NCBI GenBank assembly: GCA_032622095.1 | Contig: CP136069.1 | Location: 63,908,819 to 63,972,818 of the forward strand | Source of the DNA: Siphonodentalium dalli | Lineage: Eukaryota > Mollusca > Scaphopoda > Gadilida > Siphonodentaliidae | Reading direction: 5' to 3' | Length of the DNA stretch: 64,000 nucleotides | Shown: one piece after another, positions 57,501 to 60,500 of the stretch | Numbering within the stretch: position 1 is the stretch's first letter | Layout of the letters: each line of letters begins with the position of its first letter | Made by a program: the position numbers and the translations under genes | The notes under the pieces: model-generated | Told to the model about the DNA's origin: nothing | Seen by the model: only the letters and a program-made list of their open reading frames with translations | Database searches by the model: none

Positions 57501-60500
57501 AGGTGTCCAACCTATGATTGTCCAACTCACCCCCTCCCCCCACCGGCCTTCTGTTGATAAATATTTTACAACCCTGGAAAACGTCATTTGCATTTGCAGA
57601 ATGAGGTCCCAAGAGGGTGAATTTAGTGATGCTATCCCACACAGCAGGCTAGCATCACCAAATTCACACTCTGGTACCATCTTTCTGCCGAGGCCTCAAC
57701 TGCATACTATGGGAGACCTAGGATCAGATTGAGGTTCCCAGTTGAAGTTGATGATGTTCACCTATTATGGCCACCTCGAATATGAATTTTATCTTCTGAA
57801 AATTAGAGGATATAGAAACTGAACAGTAGGGAAAAAAGTAACAAAAAAAAATGTTAATTTGAGACTGTAGATAATTCCCAGGAGATGAGACCAAAGCAGA
57901 ATAATTTCCCCAGAGGATGAATTTGATGATGCTAGAGCTTTATGGAGGATAGCATCACTTTTATAAAATTCACCCTCTGGGGACCTCATTCTGCAAATGT
58001 GGGTTGTAAGTATTTATAACTTATATGTGTATATGGATATCCTGATATGAAAGCTGTACTTACTGCCAAAAGTGATTGTTGAAGCGATGTTTTGCCAGTC
58101 GAGAACATCTTTAGCGTGACCAAAACTGTACGCCTTCAGTGGGGTATCGGTCTCATGGTTGTCGAGGGCAACGGTCAGTTGTCCAATCTTATGACTCAGA
58201 CTTATCCGTAATGTGTGCCACTCATCATCTGTAACAACTGTAAGGGACATGAATATGTTAAGCACAATACAACTTACCAATGTTCAATTTGTTGTTCGTT
58301 ACCCCACACAGTAATGCCCTAAGTAATCGACTCCTTTAACCCTTTACCCAACAGAACGGCCCTGTGCCAATGCATTCTCTTATATATGCGAGTCGACCAT
58401 AGGTCGCCTCGCATATATAAGAGAATGCATTGGCTTAACACATTAAAAATTATAAAATTGTTAAAGAATGTAAGAAAAAATGGTAAAAAGTGTTAAAAAA
58501 AGAATTTTTTTAGGCCAATGCATTCTCTTATATATGCAAGGCGACCTATGGTCGACTCGCATATATAAGAGAATGCATTGGCACAGGGCATAAGTGTAAC
58601 TATCACAATGTGGTCAAGGAGCCGGTTCCAATGATATCCATATTTGTATGGTTCTATTGAGACAGACCGAAGATATTTTAGGCTGTTGAAGCTTTATTTG
58701 GCCGGTTTTGGCCGTTTTGTTGGGTAAAGGGTTAACCACAGCAGAATTATGGGTAACTTTTCACGATTTAGTTGGAAATATGGCTTGTTGCCATTCATCG
58801 GAAAGCTCTTGGAAATATGGCTTGTTGCCATTCATTGGAAAGCTCTCGGAGAGAGTTTTCCGATGAATGGCAACAAGCCATATTTCTGACAAATCCTGAA
58901 AAGTTACCCATAATTCTGCTGTGGTTAAAGGAGTCGATTACTTAGGGCATTACTGTAGCTTTGAGTACTAGGGTACCAAACAGGTCCCTCCCTGACAAAA
59001 TTATTTATAGCACAAAAACTATCTAGATATTAAGACAAGGATCTTTACTCCTAAATGGATTTGGTGCATGCACACTGCATGCTAGCCAATCAAAAACGAT
59101 GAATGTATGACGTGACATGCACGTGATCAATTGATGATTCTATGTTTGAGCGAAATCGTATGTGTCAATTTCAACTTACCTGTTTGTAAACACATGCTCT
59201 TTAATTAAGTAGAGTTAATAATTTCATTAAGTAAGAGTTACTTTAGCAACTTTGAGCATAAATAAGGCGAATATAATAACAAAAATAACTAGTTTTTTGT
59301 TTGAATACCTGAAACATCTCATTCATATCTGGAAATAAATATAAAATTTTCACTCGCAACTTGCGCTCGTGAAAATTTGATATTTCTTTCCAGACACTCA
59401 TGAGATATTGTGGTATTCAAAAAAAAATTTAAGGTATTCTCTAAAGTTCAATTATATAATTCGTATTCGTGGAATGTGGCCAAACAAAATTGTCTGGTAT
59501 CACAATCATGAACCCAGATTCTTGTTAAACCAATTTTTTTCTCTGGGCTCTGATGGTTTCGGGGACAATATCTCCACTGCCCTATATGTAATTTAAACAG
59601 GTAAAACATGTAAACAGGTTGATTCAAATGTAAAAATAAAGGAAATTTGTTCAGGAATATGATACATAATTTTCAATTGATATAAATGTGAAACAAATTG
59701 CATTCCCATGTTTATTTTGGGTTTTTATTCTGTATTTTGGGCACAGATTTTACAAACTCAAAAAGAGGGGAATATTAAAGGGCAAGGCTTGAAATAAGTG
59801 GTCGGTCACGGTCAATGACAGTCACCAAAACAGCTTTGACCGACACAATTTGCGTCTGGTCGGACATTTTGTCCGACAGCATATTTCTATTCCCATCAGA
59901 TAAAATATAACTGGATAAGTCATTTCTGTAAATTTATTTTTGGCTTCTTTGCAAATCTGGATTGGATAGAACAAAACCATCAGATACGTTAATGTATCGT
60001 GTAGTTTCTTATGACTATATCAGATATCGCGTTGTTCTTTAATCGCGTCAGCAACTCGGAAGTTTCGTTTCATTTTAAGTGCGGTTCGTAATTAATGGCT
60101 TACCGGTACCGTTCACCTTTTAACACTTCCATTTTAAATCAAGGTCATTTATACGATTTTTTAAATAATAATTAAGAAACAAAAAATGCCTGTACTCCTT
60201 GTCTAGCATACGATAGATGTACGGCCTTTTAAAGCTGTATTTAATTAAATGAAATAATGAAACGAGGGTGGGGGATCACTGGTCGAACAGTAAAAGTAAC
60301 CACAGTTCACAAATGGATTTCCGAATTGCCAGAGCACAACCTTATTCGGTGGTTGCAATTTGAGACAGACAAGAAGGGGGTTGTTACCCACTTTAAAATG
60401 CAAATACTGCATCTCCGAAGTCAAGGAAATCGAAATTCGAAAGGACTTTAATAGATCTTGGGTTGATGGATCGACAAATTTCTATTAAAAACAAAGCAGG

